Shown here piece by piece: positions 20,679 through 29,269 of a DNA stretch of 64,000 bases. Positions within the stretch are counted from its first letter, which is position 1. Every line of letters begins with the position of its first letter. The position numbers and the translations under genes were made by a program. Source of the stretch: an uncultured Caldisericota bacterium (lineage in GTDB: Bacteria; Caldisericota; Caldisericia; Cryosericales; Cryosericaceae); the NCBI GenBank assembly GCA_903871855.1, contig CAIQIK010000016.1, forward strand, positions 62,001 through 126,000, in the 5' to 3' direction. Under the pieces are notes generated by a model, which did no database searches, had not been told where the DNA came from, and worked only from the letters and a program-made list of their open reading frames with translations.

Positions 20679-21009
20679 GGCTTTTCTCCTCCGTCATTTT
20701 TCCGACTAGGTCAATGCCTACTGCATTCTCTATGAGATGCCTCACGGCAACCGTCGCTGCGCCTGAAGCTGATGAAGTCACCGGAACTACCAGCACGACG
20801 GGCACGACGAGTCTGCGCGCCGCCGCCGACCCAGACCACACATCGGCCACGTCGGACGTCAGCAGAACCAGCCCGTACTTCCCCGAACGAACAATCAGTT
20901 GAACAGCCTGGGATGCCCGAAGACCGTCCTCGACCACCGTGCCCACAAAACCTAACGCTTCAAACGCCCCGACGGAATCTCGCGTTGTTACGACCGCCGC
21001 CTTGCTCAC
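20665..21009 (-). CDS. ntpG: V-type ATPase subunit F
   Basis: A 114-aa Rossmann-like small stalk subunit. The N-terminal beta strand and loop (MSKAAVVTTRDSVGAFEALGF) and the switch-like segment GLVLLTSDVAD fit the family. A low-complexity Val/Ala stretch (RRLVVPVVLVVPV) is unusually hydrophobic. Identification rests largely on its place between subunits C and A, with 4- and 14-nt overlaps. Confidence 0.85.
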   Translation of the reverse strand: MSKAAVVTTRDSVGAFEALGFVGTVVEDGLRASQAVQLIVRSGKYGLVLLTSDVADVWSGSAAARRLVVPVVLVVPVTSSASGAATVAVRHLIENAVGIDLVGKMTEEKSHDTR

Positions 21010-22043
21010 AATGCCCCTCCGGATCCATCAACACGCAATCCTGCGGACGCTGCCGCTTTCAGAAGCCGCCGCAGTGACCACACCTCTCGCCTGAAGTCCA
21101 TCAAGTAAGCAAAGACGATTGCAACTCCATACGGTTCGAATCCAGCCACTTCGGGACGTGCGACAAGCCATAACTCCAGAGCGTCCTCAAGCATCTGCAT
21201 CCGCTCTACAGCAGTATATCGCCGCCCGACCGGGAGCACGGATGCCGACGCTTCTGGAACGAGATCCGCCGGCTGGAGCATATCCCACGGCACGCCCTGG
21301 ATGCGCCCCACAATCGAAGCAAGCGATTCTCGTATTCCCGGCTTCAGGAAGGGCAACAGCCTCTCGAGAGGTGCTCCAACGCGGGATGCGCTGCGGAGTT
21401 TCATCTTGAGAGCGTGTCCGGCCACCATGAGCTTGAGCAGGCCATCCATGTATGCCAGGACAGCAGGATGCCCATACGTTGTTGCCAAGCCCTCCAGGGT
21501 CGACTCGAAAGAGAAGTCAAACACTGTCTGGGCGTCGGAAGCCGAGGCTCCCGCCTGCGCCGCTTTCAGTCCGTCTGAGAGCGCAACTCCAAAGACCGAT
21601 TCAGTAAGCAGCTCGGGGGAACCTTCCCCCGCCTGGATGCGCGCGCAGTACGCTGCATATTCATTGCTCGTTCCATCCGTGTGTGCCCCGCCGTCCCCAC
21701 CCAGAAGAGCTTGGGCCAGACCGGCCTTGGCGTATTCTTTCTCATCAAGTGTTGCAAGCAGATAGGGAAGGAAGCCCTCTGGCAAATCATGGGTCGCCTG
21801 TGTCAAAAACGCCTGCCACGTACTCTCGACCCTGACCAAGACTTCCGCCGCCGACATGTCGCTCCCTATCGGCGCGTAAGCACCTCGGTTGAGAGCTGTC
21901 AGCAACGATTCGACCTTGCCTGTCTGCGATGCGCGTCGAAGTTCCTGCACCGGAAGAAGTAACCCTCGCCTCACAGAGAACGAGCCAGAGGCGTACGCGT
22001 AGTCGATCGAATCGGCCTGGTGCGGAATGAACGAAGCGATCAT
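21006..22043 (-). CDS. ntpC: V-type ATPase subunit C (AC39/d-type)
   Basis: 345 aa, mostly helical, of the V-ATPase C/AC39 family that joins the central stalk to the membrane ring. Family-like features are DYAYASG near the N-terminus, a Tyr/Ala-rich middle and the C-terminal GVAIVFAYLMDFRREVWSLRRLL. The sequence is divergent, but length, position between E and F, and this C-terminal block fit. Its start overlaps the subunit E stop by 4 nt. Confidence 0.88.
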   Translation of the reverse strand: MIASFIPHQADSIDYAYASGSFSVRRGLLLPVQELRRASQTGKVESLLTALNRGAYAPIGSDMSAAEVLVRVESTWQAFLTQATHDLPEGFLPYLLATLDEKEYAKAGLAQALLGGDGGAHTDGTSNEYAAYCARIQAGEGSPELLTESVFGVALSDGLKAAQAGASASDAQTVFDFSFESTLEGLATTYGHPAVLAYMDGLLKLMVAGHALKMKLRSASRVGAPLERLLPFLKPGIRESLASIVGRIQGVPWDMLQPADLVPEASASVLPVGRRYTAVERMQMLEDALELWLVARPEVAGFEPYGVAIVFAYLMDFRREVWSLRRLLKAAASAGLRVDGSGGAL

Positions 22044-22618
22044 CTCTCGTCGCCAAACAGGACCTGTGCGACCTCAACGAGCGTGCTCTCTCGAAGGCCA
22101 ATGGACGCCTGTGACAGGGTCAGGTCAAGTTCCGCCTCGGCGAAGCGGGCGATGAAGCCTCCATTGCTGTCGGCGAGCACCGTATCGACACGCACACCTG
22201 TCCAGTTCCTACGCTTGAGCAGCAATTCTCTGATCATGGACTCGTCCTGCCGTCTGCACTCGATGGAGAGCGGCGCCTCTTGCCCAACCTGTTCCACCGC
22301 TCGCTCAAGGTACGCGAGGTAGAGAGCAGGATCGGCCTTGACCTTCTGCTCGACGTCTCGGTAGACTCTCTCAAGCAGCTCCTGTTTGCGCTTGAGGATG
22401 GCGTTTCTCAGCTCGATCTTCACCGCAGCTGCTTCGGTCACGATCTCGCGATCCCGGGTGGCGCGATGCTGCGCTACCCGCGTATTGACATATTCCTCCA
22501 GCTGTCGCTTCTGATTGTCGACAAGTTGTGAAGCCTGAACAGTGGCTGCCTCGATGAGGGCGGTTGCCTCCGCAGTCGCTTCCTGGAGAACCGCAGCCCT
22601 GAGTTCCTCGGTTCCCAT
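22040..22618 (-). CDS. ntpE: V-type ATPase subunit E (peripheral stalk)
   Basis: 192 aa. The N-terminal half is a long Ala/Glu/Arg coiled coil (from about 5 to 85) that pairs with subunit G/H; the C-terminal half contains GGFIARFAEAELDLT, the family globular domain. ATG 22618 is chosen because AGGA lies 10 nt upstream; a GTG two codons earlier (22624) is possible but would sit only 4 nt from it. It lies between the K and C genes as in ntp operons. Confidence 0.92.
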   Translation of the reverse strand: MGTEELRAAVLQEATAEATALIEAATVQASQLVDNQKRQLEEYVNTRVAQHRATRDREIVTEAAAVKIELRNAILKRKQELLERVYRDVEQKVKADPALYLAYLERAVEQVGQEAPLSIECRRQDESMIRELLLKRRNWTGVRVDTVLADSNGGFIARFAEAELDLTLSQASIGLRESTLVEVAQVLFGDER

Positions 22619-22630
22619 GTGCACAACGTC

Positions 22631-23212
22631 CTAGAAGGCTGCTTGAGAGATCCAGAGAATAAGCAGGATTCCGGACACCAGGGCAATGACAGCGTAGGTC
22701 TCGACCAGAGCAGGGATGAGGATAGCCTGTCCCGAGGCTGACGGCTGACGACCGGTCAGGCTCTCCGCGGCAGCTGATGCCTGTCCTTGAAGAACAGCGG
22801 ACAGCCACTCCACCACGCCCACACCCACACCGACGGTCAGAAGAGCCAGCCCCTTGGCATTCGAAATGGAAGCTCCCTTGTTCGTAACCCCGGACAGGAC
22901 GATGATCATGATGCCGCAGACAAAGCTGTAGAAGCCCTGTGTCCCTGGAAGAGCCATCATGACGAACATCTTGCCGAACAGCTCTGGCTTCTCCGACAGC
23001 ACACCGGCCGCCTGAGAACCTGAGATCCGGATGCCTATCGCGGAGCCGAGACCACCGAACACGATGACAAGCGCGGCTCCAGCAAACGCCCAGACTGGCC
23101 CCAGCGACGTCATTGGCGTACCAGACAGTTTGAAAGCAAGCGACTCACCGATGGCCGTGATCACGACCACAACCATACCCACAAGAACTGACCACAACGC
23201 TTCGAGACCCAT
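22631..23212 (-). CDS. ntpK: V-type ATPase proteolipid subunit K (c-ring)
   Basis: A 193-aa fused double-hairpin proteolipid. The first hairpin ends ALPGTQGFYSF, with Gln where the second hairpin has the ion-binding Glu (PALVETYAVI). This gives one carboxylate per four helices, as in Enterococcus hirae NtpK. All NtpK Na+ ligands have counterparts: Leu, Thr and Gln in LPGTQ, Gln in AVLQGQ, and Glu in VET. About 35 extra residues at the N-terminus form an additional hydrophobic segment (LWSVLVGMVVVVITAIGESLAF), either a fifth helix or a signal. GGGAGG precedes the ATG. Confidence 0.95.
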   Translation of the reverse strand: MGLEALWSVLVGMVVVVITAIGESLAFKLSGTPMTSLGPVWAFAGAALVIVFGGLGSAIGIRISGSQAAGVLSEKPELFGKMFVMMALPGTQGFYSFVCGIMIIVLSGVTNKGASISNAKGLALLTVGVGVGVVEWLSAVLQGQASAAAESLTGRQPSASGQAILIPALVETYAVIALVSGILLILWISQAAF

Positions 23213-23229
23213 CTACGTACCTCCCAGGA

Positions 23230-25302
23230 TTAGGAATTCATAGAATTGTCCACTACTTTCACAATCTCAGACGAGAACCCAAAACGATGGAACCGGGGCG
23301 CTCCACCCTCGTAGAATCGTCCAAAGAACTCGAGCAGGATCAGACGCGCGGCATGAATGAACGACCCCATAGCCCCCATGAAGAAGTTCAGCAAGTGTCC
23401 AAACAGCAGAACTGCTCCGCCCAGGACGACCCGTACCAGCAGATTCACGACAAAGCCTGCGGCGGGCATCTTGATGAGAGCTGCGATCATGTTGAACGCT
23501 GAAGCAAGGATGGCTGTCGTCAGTGCAAGCGCGAGAAGTCGCGAGTATGACAGCACGTCTCCGACAAAAGAGCCAATGCCGTAGGAACTCTGAATACCAT
23601 ATAGGTTCACAAGCGCAGTAGCGACCTTCGCTCCGCCCTTTGCCTGCCGCGCTCCTCCAAGGAGAAGGAGTACGAGGCCTACGCCAAGTGCCGTCAGATA
23701 GGCGACTCTGAAGGAAGTGCCCCATCGCATGCCGACGAACAACAGCGCGGAGATCGAAGGAAGCATCAGCAGCCAGCCAACGCAGTCATAGAGAATGGAT
23801 GCATAGTCGTGCCGCCGCGCAGCCTTGACGATCGCCAGGCAGACGCCGTACAGCTGGTTGATGCCCCCGATGATCCACACGATCACGAGGAACTGGAATG
23901 CAGCCTGCAGCGGGTTGATGGCGGTGAGCGCTGACACCAGCCGTGCGACCGGGTTCCCTGCCCCAAGGTACGTCGCTGAGATAAGGTCCCCGCCCCAGCT
24001 TCCGGTCAATGCGCCAGCAACCATCGCGGCGAGTCCGCCGTACACGAAGACCATCATGAAGTTTCGGACTCCTTGTGACCGCCGGTACTTGCGCATGAAG
24101 TAGAGGCAGATCCCTATCTGGATGGCCCCGTACAGAACGTCGCCCAGACAAATGCCGAAGAAGAAGAGAAACGGGATGGCAAGAAAGAGTGTCGGGTCAA
24201 ACGACGAGTAGACTGGAAAGCCAAACATGTTGATAAGGATCTGCATGGGCTTGAGCCACTTATTGTTGGTGATGGAAACAGGACTGCTGTCTCCAGCAGT
24301 GGAATCCCCCGTCATGCAGACGATGCCGCCGAAACCTGCGCACAGCTTCTGCAGAGAATCCGCATCGACTTCTCGCACGAATCCTGTGACCACGCTGCAG
24401 TGTTCGGTCCGAGTGATGTCGTGCGAAGCCTCCAGGCGCTTCCGCTCATTCAGGAGATACTCGCGATACACGACGATCTCCTGTCTGCGGGCGAGGCACG
24501 AGGCGACCTCGATCTGGAGTGCTGCAATCTTTTCATGAACCTCACGGCGCTCTTCCGTCATGCGGTCGATCAGCGATGCCACGGTACCACTCGTTGACGA
24601 CAAGTCGTGCTCAACGAATCCCTCCGACGCCAGCAGAGCACGAACGTCATCCAGCTTGGTTCGTAAACAGGCAACGATCACGTAGTTCCTGTTCTTCGTC
24701 TCGGACACCGTATCGACTGCAACGACAGCGCCATGATCTGAAAGATGCTTGACGGCTCGCGCCAGGGTCAACGGCGATATGGTACATGTGAGGACGGCAA
24801 TCCGCCGCCACCGGGAAGCCTCGCTGAAATCCAGCAGCAAGGACGACCATGGCAGCACCGCCCCCCTGTCCCGTTCAATCTGGTCAAGGCGATGATGCTG
24901 CTCTGCCAGTTGAGCTTTCAGCGCAAGCACATTGTGCATCATGTCCGTGTAGCCGTTGCTCAAAGCCATCGAAGTAGTCTTTCGCATGTCATCGGCGCTG
25001 ACATACACTTCGTCTGGGAAGAAACTCTGAACAAGCCCCTTGGTCACGGGGTCTACTTCGCCGAAGAACGAGAGTGTCGCGCCCGCCAGCTCCAACTCCT
25101 CGGCGACATGACTCAGTGACCGTTCCCTCTCTGGACGACAGACGTCCAGCGAAGACTGGGTTGCCGCATCGGGTTGAGCATCGTCTGGTGGAGTGTAAGA
25201 CGTCAGATGCACCATCCCCGCACTGTACAGGCAAGACAGGACCTCGTCTTCCTTGTTGTGCGAAAAGGCAAGAGCAAACTCCTGTACTCTGTCGATCGCC
25301 AT
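23230..25302 (-). CDS. ntpI: V-type ATPase subunit I (a-type)
   Basis: A 690-aa membrane stator. The N-terminal half is soluble with coiled coils, and the C-terminal half (from about residue 365) carries seven or eight membrane helices with polar and charged residues lining the ion path. Recognisable pieces are FLFFFGICLGDVLYG, SYGIGSFVGDVLSYSRLLALALTTAI (with the essential Arg-type position in SYSRLLAL) and LGHLLNFFMGAMGSFIHAARL. The start at 25302 (MAIDRVQEF) is 1 nt after the stop of the preceding coiled-coil subunit; the 40-residue upstream extension overlaps that gene and is rejected. Confidence 0.95.
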   Translation of the reverse strand: MAIDRVQEFALAFSHNKEDEVLSCLYSAGMVHLTSYTPPDDAQPDAATQSSLDVCRPERERSLSHVAEELELAGATLSFFGEVDPVTKGLVQSFFPDEVYVSADDMRKTTSMALSNGYTDMMHNVLALKAQLAEQHHRLDQIERDRGAVLPWSSLLLDFSEASRWRRIAVLTCTISPLTLARAVKHLSDHGAVVAVDTVSETKNRNYVIVACLRTKLDDVRALLASEGFVEHDLSSTSGTVASLIDRMTEERREVHEKIAALQIEVASCLARRQEIVVYREYLLNERKRLEASHDITRTEHCSVVTGFVREVDADSLQKLCAGFGGIVCMTGDSTAGDSSPVSITNNKWLKPMQILINMFGFPVYSSFDPTLFLAIPFLFFFGICLGDVLYGAIQIGICLYFMRKYRRSQGVRNFMMVFVYGGLAAMVAGALTGSWGGDLISATYLGAGNPVARLVSALTAINPLQAAFQFLVIVWIIGGINQLYGVCLAIVKAARRHDYASILYDCVGWLLMLPSISALLFVGMRWGTSFRVAYLTALGVGLVLLLLGGARQAKGGAKVATALVNLYGIQSSYGIGSFVGDVLSYSRLLALALTTAILASAFNMIAALIKMPAAGFVVNLLVRVVLGGAVLLFGHLLNFFMGAMGSFIHAARLILLEFFGRFYEGGAPRFHRFGFSSEIVKVVDNSMNS

Positions 25303-25303
25303 G

Positions 25304-25618
25304 CTAGCGAGTGGTGAGTTTTGACAGAAGCAAACCCAAGGCCGCGCCTCGACGATCCTGCGCCCGGCGCTCGAGACCCTCAAGCTGCTCCTTGAGATTT
25401 TGGCGAAGCTGATCCTCGGCAAGTTTCATCTGCTGGTTCGTTTCCTGGTCGATTGCATCAAGCCGCCGCCCCAGCGACAGCTCTGTGGAGATCTTGTCCT
25501 TGGTGAGAGAAGCCTCAGAATCGCGCTGGATGCTCCGAACCTTTTCTTTTGCAGTCTTGATGATGCCATCTGCCTCGACCTCAGCCTGCTGCAAGTTCTG
25601 GATGAACTCCTCGATCAT
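25304..25618 (-). CDS. V-type ATPase peripheral-stalk coiled-coil subunit (G/H-like)
   Basis: 104 aa, almost wholly a Lys/Glu/Gln coiled coil (MIEEFIQNLQQAEVEADG at the start), which fits the small peripheral-stalk partner of subunit E (NtpF/AhaH/G). The start at 25618 has GGAGGGG 8 nt upstream; a longer frame would begin inside the tRNA-Pro gene and is rejected. It is the first gene of the ATPase set, beginning 29 nt after tRNA-Pro(CGG). Identity is by position and composition, as expected for a fast-evolving stalk subunit. Confidence 0.85.
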   Translation of the reverse strand: MIEEFIQNLQQAEVEADGIIKTAKEKVRSIQRDSEASLTKDKISTELSLGRRLDAIDQETNQQMKLAEDQLRQNLKEQLEGLERRAQDRRGAALGLLLSKLTTR

Positions 25619-25647
25619 ATTCGTACCCCTCCGGTCAGGAAAATTGC

Positions 25648-25724
25648 TGGTCGGGATGGTGGGATTCGAACCCACGACCTCTTAGTCCCGAACCAAGCGC
25701 TCTACCAAGCTGAGCCACATCCCG
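25648..25724 (-). tRNA. tRNA-Pro (anticodon CGG)
   Basis: A cloverleaf of 77 nt including encoded CCA. The acceptor stem CGGGATG/CATCCCG has discriminator A. The anticodon stem CTTGG/CTAAG encloses loop TTCGGGA, anticodon CGG. The T arm is GTGGG-TTCGAAT-CCCAC. It lies 8 nt after tRNA-Pro(GGG) and 29 nt before the V-ATPase operon. Confidence 0.95.
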
Positions 25725-25732
25725 ACAAATAG

Positions 25733-25810
25733 TGGTCGGGGCGACAAGATTCGAACTTGTGACCCCCAGCACCCCATGCTGGTGCGCTAGCCAAACTACG
25801 CCACGCCCCG
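25733..25810 (-). tRNA. tRNA-Pro (anticodon GGG)
   Basis: 78 nt with encoded CCA. The acceptor stem is CGGGGCG/CGCCCCG, the anticodon stem CCAGC/GCTGG with loop ATGGGGT (anticodon GGG), and the T arm ACAAG-TTCGAAT-CTTGT. Its 5' end is one base after the hup stop codon, so it must be cut from a transcript shared with hup or made from a promoter inside hup. Confidence 0.95.
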
Positions 25811-25811
25811 A

Positions 25812-26090
25812 CTATTTGTTCTCAACCAGCTTCTTCAACTTTCCGCTAGCCCGAAAGGTCACAACGCGCTTCTCCGGCACGTTCACCGCTTCACGCGTTT
25901 TCGGGTTCACACCCGAGTGAGCCTTTCTTGTGGACACACAAAAAGCCCCAAAACCGGTCAGGGTAACCTTACGACCTGCCCGCAATTCCTTGCTGGAAGT
26001 GCTCAAAGCCTGGCACAGCACGTTTTCTACGACTGTTCTGGAACAACCTGTCCTCGCTGCAACCGCTGCCACCAGATCCGACTTTGTCAC
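25812..26090 (-). CDS. hup: HU-family DNA-binding protein
   Basis: 92 aa, a histone-like HU/IHF fold. The N-terminal helices are MTKSDLVAAVAARTG, the core is VTLTGFGAF, the beta-arm segment is R..HSGVNPKTREAVNVPEKRVVTFRASGKLKK with the conserved Asn-Pro at its tip. The start is GTG with AGGTGG upstream, 22 nt after gpsA. The stop codon abuts the tRNA-Pro(GGG) gene. Confidence 0.95.
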   Translation of the reverse strand: MTKSDLVAAVAARTGCSRTVVENVLCQALSTSSKELRAGRKVTLTGFGAFCVSTRKAHSGVNPKTREAVNVPEKRVVTFRASGKLKKLVENK

Positions 26091-26112
26091 CCGACCACCT
26101 TTTCGAACTTGT

Positions 26113-27117
26113 CTACTGAAACTCGTTCTTTAGTACCCTGCTCATCAGACGCTGGACACCAACCAGAGGCGTGACGCTTCCGGTGACGATCTCGTGCAGC
26201 TGATGAACGACAGGCAAGTCAATGCTACTCAGTTCCGCGATTTTTGCAAGAGCCTCGAGGGTTGGGAGTCCCTCAATGACACTGCGCTGGCCATTCTGAA
26301 GCTCCGAAGCGGGTGCCCCCCTGCCAATAGCTTCACCCGCCATGCGATTGCGGCTCAGTCGGCTGAAGCTGGTTGCAATCAAATCCCCTGCTCCAGCAAG
26401 TCCATAGATCGTAACAGGGTTTGCCCCAAGCACCGTCGCGACCTTAACCAATTCGTGGAGGCTGCGAACAATCAAGGATGCTTTCGAGCTGTCGCCGAAT
26501 CCCAGTCCATCGCACACGCCTGCCGCTACGGCGTAGATGTTCTTGAGGGCGCCGCCCAGTTCTACTCCCGCCAGGTCCGTACTTGTGTATGCCCTGAGCG
26601 AACCGCCGGAGAGCAGCTCCTGGAAGTAACGGCGCATACCCGGTGCCCGGCTGGCGATAACCGTGGCCGCCGGCATGTTCCGAGCAATCTCGGGAGCGAA
26701 ATTAGGTCCAGACAGTACCGCGTAGTGATCATAGTCACTGAGTTTCAGATCCTCACAGAGCAGTTGAGACACCCGCAGATGTGTTTCCAGCTCCAGCCCC
26801 TTACTGAGATTCAGCAAGGGAACCCCCGGTCGGCGTAACTCGGGAGCCAGTTTGTGAAACATCGACCGCAGTCTCTGGGTGGGCACTGCCAGAATGATGG
26901 CATCGGCAGAATGCCAGGCACCCATGAGATCGTCCGTTGGCTCAACATTGTCCCGCAACCGTATGCCGGGGAGATAGAGTGAATTTTCTCGGGCCTCGCG
27001 CAGCGTCAGGAGTGTGTCGTTGCCGTGTACCCAGAGAGTCACAATCGCTCTTGCCGCAACCAGATTGGCTATCGCAGTTCCCCAGGCCCCCGCGCCCACG
27101 ACGCAGACATGCGTCAT
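26113..27117 (-). CDS. gpsA: Glycerol-3-phosphate dehydrogenase (NAD(P)+)
   Basis: 334 aa. It reduces dihydroxyacetone phosphate to sn-glycerol-3-phosphate, the backbone for plsY/plsC in the same run. VVGAGAWGTAIA (6-17) is the nucleotide-binding loop; SGPNFAPEIA and ELGGALKNIYAVAAG (active-site Lys) follow, with SRNRMAGEAIGRG near the C-terminus. ATG 27117 overlaps the ispH stop by 4 nt. A longer reading to 27288 runs through ispH and is rejected. Confidence 0.96.
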   Translation of the reverse strand: MTHVCVVGAGAWGTAIANLVAARAIVTLWVHGNDTLLTLREARENSLYLPGIRLRDNVEPTDDLMGAWHSADAIILAVPTQRLRSMFHKLAPELRRPGVPLLNLSKGLELETHLRVSQLLCEDLKLSDYDHYAVLSGPNFAPEIARNMPAATVIASRAPGMRRYFQELLSGGSLRAYTSTDLAGVELGGALKNIYAVAAGVCDGLGFGDSSKASLIVRSLHELVKVATVLGANPVTIYGLAGAGDLIATSFSRLSRNRMAGEAIGRGAPASELQNGQRSVIEGLPTLEALAKIAELSSIDLPVVHQLHEIVTGSVTPLVGVQRLMSRVLKNEFQ

Positions 27118-27995
27118 GCGTCCATCTCCACGTGAAGGTCGGGACAAACTTGTCTCAGCCCCGCCACGACATCGTCGATTGCTGTCTGGGGGCAAGATGT
27201 ACCGCTCACCACTCCCACGACATCCGCACCGTTCAACCCCAGATCGGGCAACTCGGCCGCGTCGCATATGAGATGTGTCCTCGGACATGCAGAGGCTGTT
27301 ACTGCCACCAGTCTTCTGGTATTGGCGCTGGAACTATCTCCCAGAACCAGCATGACCGTACAGCGTCGGGCCAGAGTGACGGCTCCATCCTGCCTTCGCA
27401 GCACCTCTGGACACAGTGTCATCTCTTCGGCAACCTCGATTCCTCTCCGTCGAAACCATTCCAAGACCTGCCCTCTGAACTCACGAGACTGTGTCGTCTG
27501 GTAAACGACTCCCACATGGGAAACTGATGTCTCAAGAGTGTTCAAGTCCTGCTCCGAAGCCACGACCATAAGCAGTTGACTGCCAGCAGCCTCCATGAGG
27601 TACCGCGTCTCTCGATGCTCTTTGTCCCCAACGACAACGACAGGAACGCCGGCACCTGCAAATCGGCTAACAGCATCGCGGGCCCGGTTCACGATGGAGC
27701 ACGTCAGATCGCGCACGACTCGCGCGCCGGCAATCCTTCCAGGGTGCTCCGAGCGCGTCGAACCGTGAGCAGGCAGGAGAACCGTCGCAGCACCCAGCTC
27801 CTCGTCGCTCAGCAGTTCCACAGATCGCAGTCCCATGGAACCAAGCCGATTCATCTCGCCGGCGTTGTGGAGGAGCGTATCTGTCGCCGCAACGATTCCT
27901 CCGGAGCGCAAGGCGGCCTCAGCAGCGTCAATCGCTCGCCGAATACCCGAACAGTAGCCCAGCTCGCGTGCCAGCACAACGCGCATGTCAGGCAT
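27114..27995 (-). CDS. ispH: 4-hydroxy-3-methylbut-2-enyl diphosphate reductase
   Basis: 293 aa, the last enzyme of the MEP isoprenoid pathway. The three [4Fe-4S] cysteines are C15 (GYCSGIRRAI), C99 (DLTCSIV) and C195 (TLCPEVLRRQ). H43 (LLHN), H77 (PAHG), H127 and E129 (KEHRE), QTT at 166-168 and SSANTRRL are also in place. It is a divergent member: the usual CAGV, DATCP and GASTP blocks read CSGI, DLTCS and GTSCP. The start may be 27995 (8-nt overlap with plsC) or ATG 27986. It lies in the cmk-plsC-ispH order also known from Clostridia. Confidence 0.9.
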   Translation of the reverse strand: MPDMRVVLARELGYCSGIRRAIDAAEAALRSGGIVAATDTLLHNAGEMNRLGSMGLRSVELLSDEELGAATVLLPAHGSTRSEHPGRIAGARVVRDLTCSIVNRARDAVSRFAGAGVPVVVVGDKEHRETRYLMEAAGSQLLMVVASEQDLNTLETSVSHVGVVYQTTQSREFRGQVLEWFRRRGIEVAEEMTLCPEVLRRQDGAVTLARRCTVMLVLGDSSSANTRRLVAVTASACPRTHLICDAAELPDLGLNGADVVGVVSGTSCPQTAIDDVVAGLRQVCPDLHVEMDA

Positions 27996-28608
27996 GCCCC
28001 TGTTCCTGCAATTCCCGAATGCGACCCATGATGTCCAGGCTGATTGCTGTCAGGTCCTCCTTATGGCTCTGCCGCTCCGGCGGGAGATGATATCTGACCG
28101 GCGGACCTATGCGCACGGTAATGGGACCAATTCTGGCGACTTTCTTGTGCCTCGGCCAGCATTCGTAGGAGCCAATGATGGCCATAGGGACCACGGGCGC
28201 GCCCGACTTCACCGCCAGAAAGGCCGCCCCGTTGCGAGGAGCCTGCAGACGTCCGTCTGGTGACCGCGTTCCCTCTGGGTAGATCATGCATAGTTCGCCG
28301 TGGTCCATGATTGCCAACATGGATTGGAGGGCACCCTTGTCGGCCAGAGACTCCCTGTCGATGCGCACGGCACCAAGACGGTGTAAGAATGGCCTCAGGA
28401 GCGGCTGCTGATAGATCTCTTTGCGAGACACGTTGTACACTTTGCGTGGCAGCGCTGCAGTGGCAAGCATGGGATCCAGATAGCTGCAGTGATTGCCGCA
28501 GATGAGTCCTGGTCCATGCCTCGGTACATTCTCAAGCCCGATGACCTGGAGCTTAAAGAAGGTCCTGAACAAGAACCTGCCCACCGGGACAACCAGCTCA
28601 TACAGCAT
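27988..28608 (-). CDS. plsC: 1-acyl-sn-glycerol-3-phosphate acyltransferase
   Basis: 206 aa. It forms phosphatidic acid from lysophosphatidate at the membrane. The catalytic NHCSYLD (39-45) and the substrate motif IYPEGTRSPDG (about 107-117) are present, with a hydrophobic N-terminus (VPVGRFLFRTFFKL). The start has AGGAGG 7 nt upstream and overlaps cmk by 11 nt. Together with plsY and gpsA nearby it completes phosphatidate synthesis in one transcription unit. Confidence 0.95.
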   Translation of the reverse strand: MLYELVVPVGRFLFRTFFKLQVIGLENVPRHGPGLICGNHCSYLDPMLATAALPRKVYNVSRKEIYQQPLLRPFLHRLGAVRIDRESLADKGALQSMLAIMDHGELCMIYPEGTRSPDGRLQAPRNGAAFLAVKSGAPVVPMAIIGSYECWPRHKKVARIGPITVRIGPPVRYHLPPERQSHKEDLTAISLDIMGRIRELQEQGHA

Positions 28609-29269
28609 GTTCTAACCTCCTGCAGTACTCGGAAAGGATCGCCTGCACGACTCCATCTGAGCCGTCAGCAGAGTTGTCCAGTCTGACATACTCCTCTGTG
28701 CATCGAAGAGGTGAGTCTTCCCGGGACGAGTCTATCGCATCCCGCTCCTTGATGTTGGCCAGCACGGCTTCGTAGTCGGCCGCGATACCCTGACACTTCA
28801 GCTGGGCGACTCGTCGCCTGGCCCGGACATCCGGCTCCGCAGCAATGAACACCTTCAGAAAAGCCTTGGGAAGAACCGTCGTCCCTATGTCACGGCCAAC
28901 CATGACAACGTCCTGAAGCAAGGCGATGCGTCGCAACTCCCTGTTCACGGTTTCCCGCACCCGCGGCACCGCGCTGACAGGCGATACGAGGCTATCCACT
29001 CTCGGGTCGTGGAGCGACAACTGGAGAACGCACCCGTCAAACAGAACCCTGCCGCTAGACTCGTACGTCACGCGACGCTTGAGGATGCCTAGCAGGTGGT
29101 CGCTCTGCAAACCATCGTCGGATGGAAACTGCTCGACATATGCTGCGGTAAACACCCTGTACAACAGCCCGGAGTCGACGAGCATGAGTTCGAGCTCAGC
29201 GGCCACACGCAGTCCCACCGATGTCTTGCCGGATCCAGAAGGTCCGTCGATGGCAATGTCACGTGTCAC
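28598..29269 (-). CDS. cmk: Cytidylate kinase
   Basis: 223 aa. It phosphorylates CMP/dCMP. P-loop GPSGSGKT (9-16), DSGLLYR in place of the usual DTGAMYR, GRDIGTTVLPKA and the lid Arg pair RARRRVAQL are visible. The start is GTG (GGAGGAGTTCC before it) and overlaps the tsaC stop as GTGA. The DSGLLYR change removes the Thr and Met but keeps the Asp, Tyr and Arg that contact CMP. Confidence 0.93.
   Translation of the reverse strand: MTRDIAIDGPSGSGKTSVGLRVAAELELMLVDSGLLYRVFTAAYVEQFPSDDGLQSDHLLGILKRRVTYESSGRVLFDGCVLQLSLHDPRVDSLVSPVSAVPRVRETVNRELRRIALLQDVVMVGRDIGTTVLPKAFLKVFIAAEPDVRARRRVAQLKCQGIAADYEAVLANIKERDAIDSSREDSPLRCTEEYVRLDNSADGSDGVVQAILSEYCRRLEHAV

Noticed and set aside
25619-25675. N-terminal extension of the ATPase coiled-coil subunit
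   Set aside because: It is the antisense of the tRNA-Pro 3' half; ATG 25618 has a strong ribosome-binding site.
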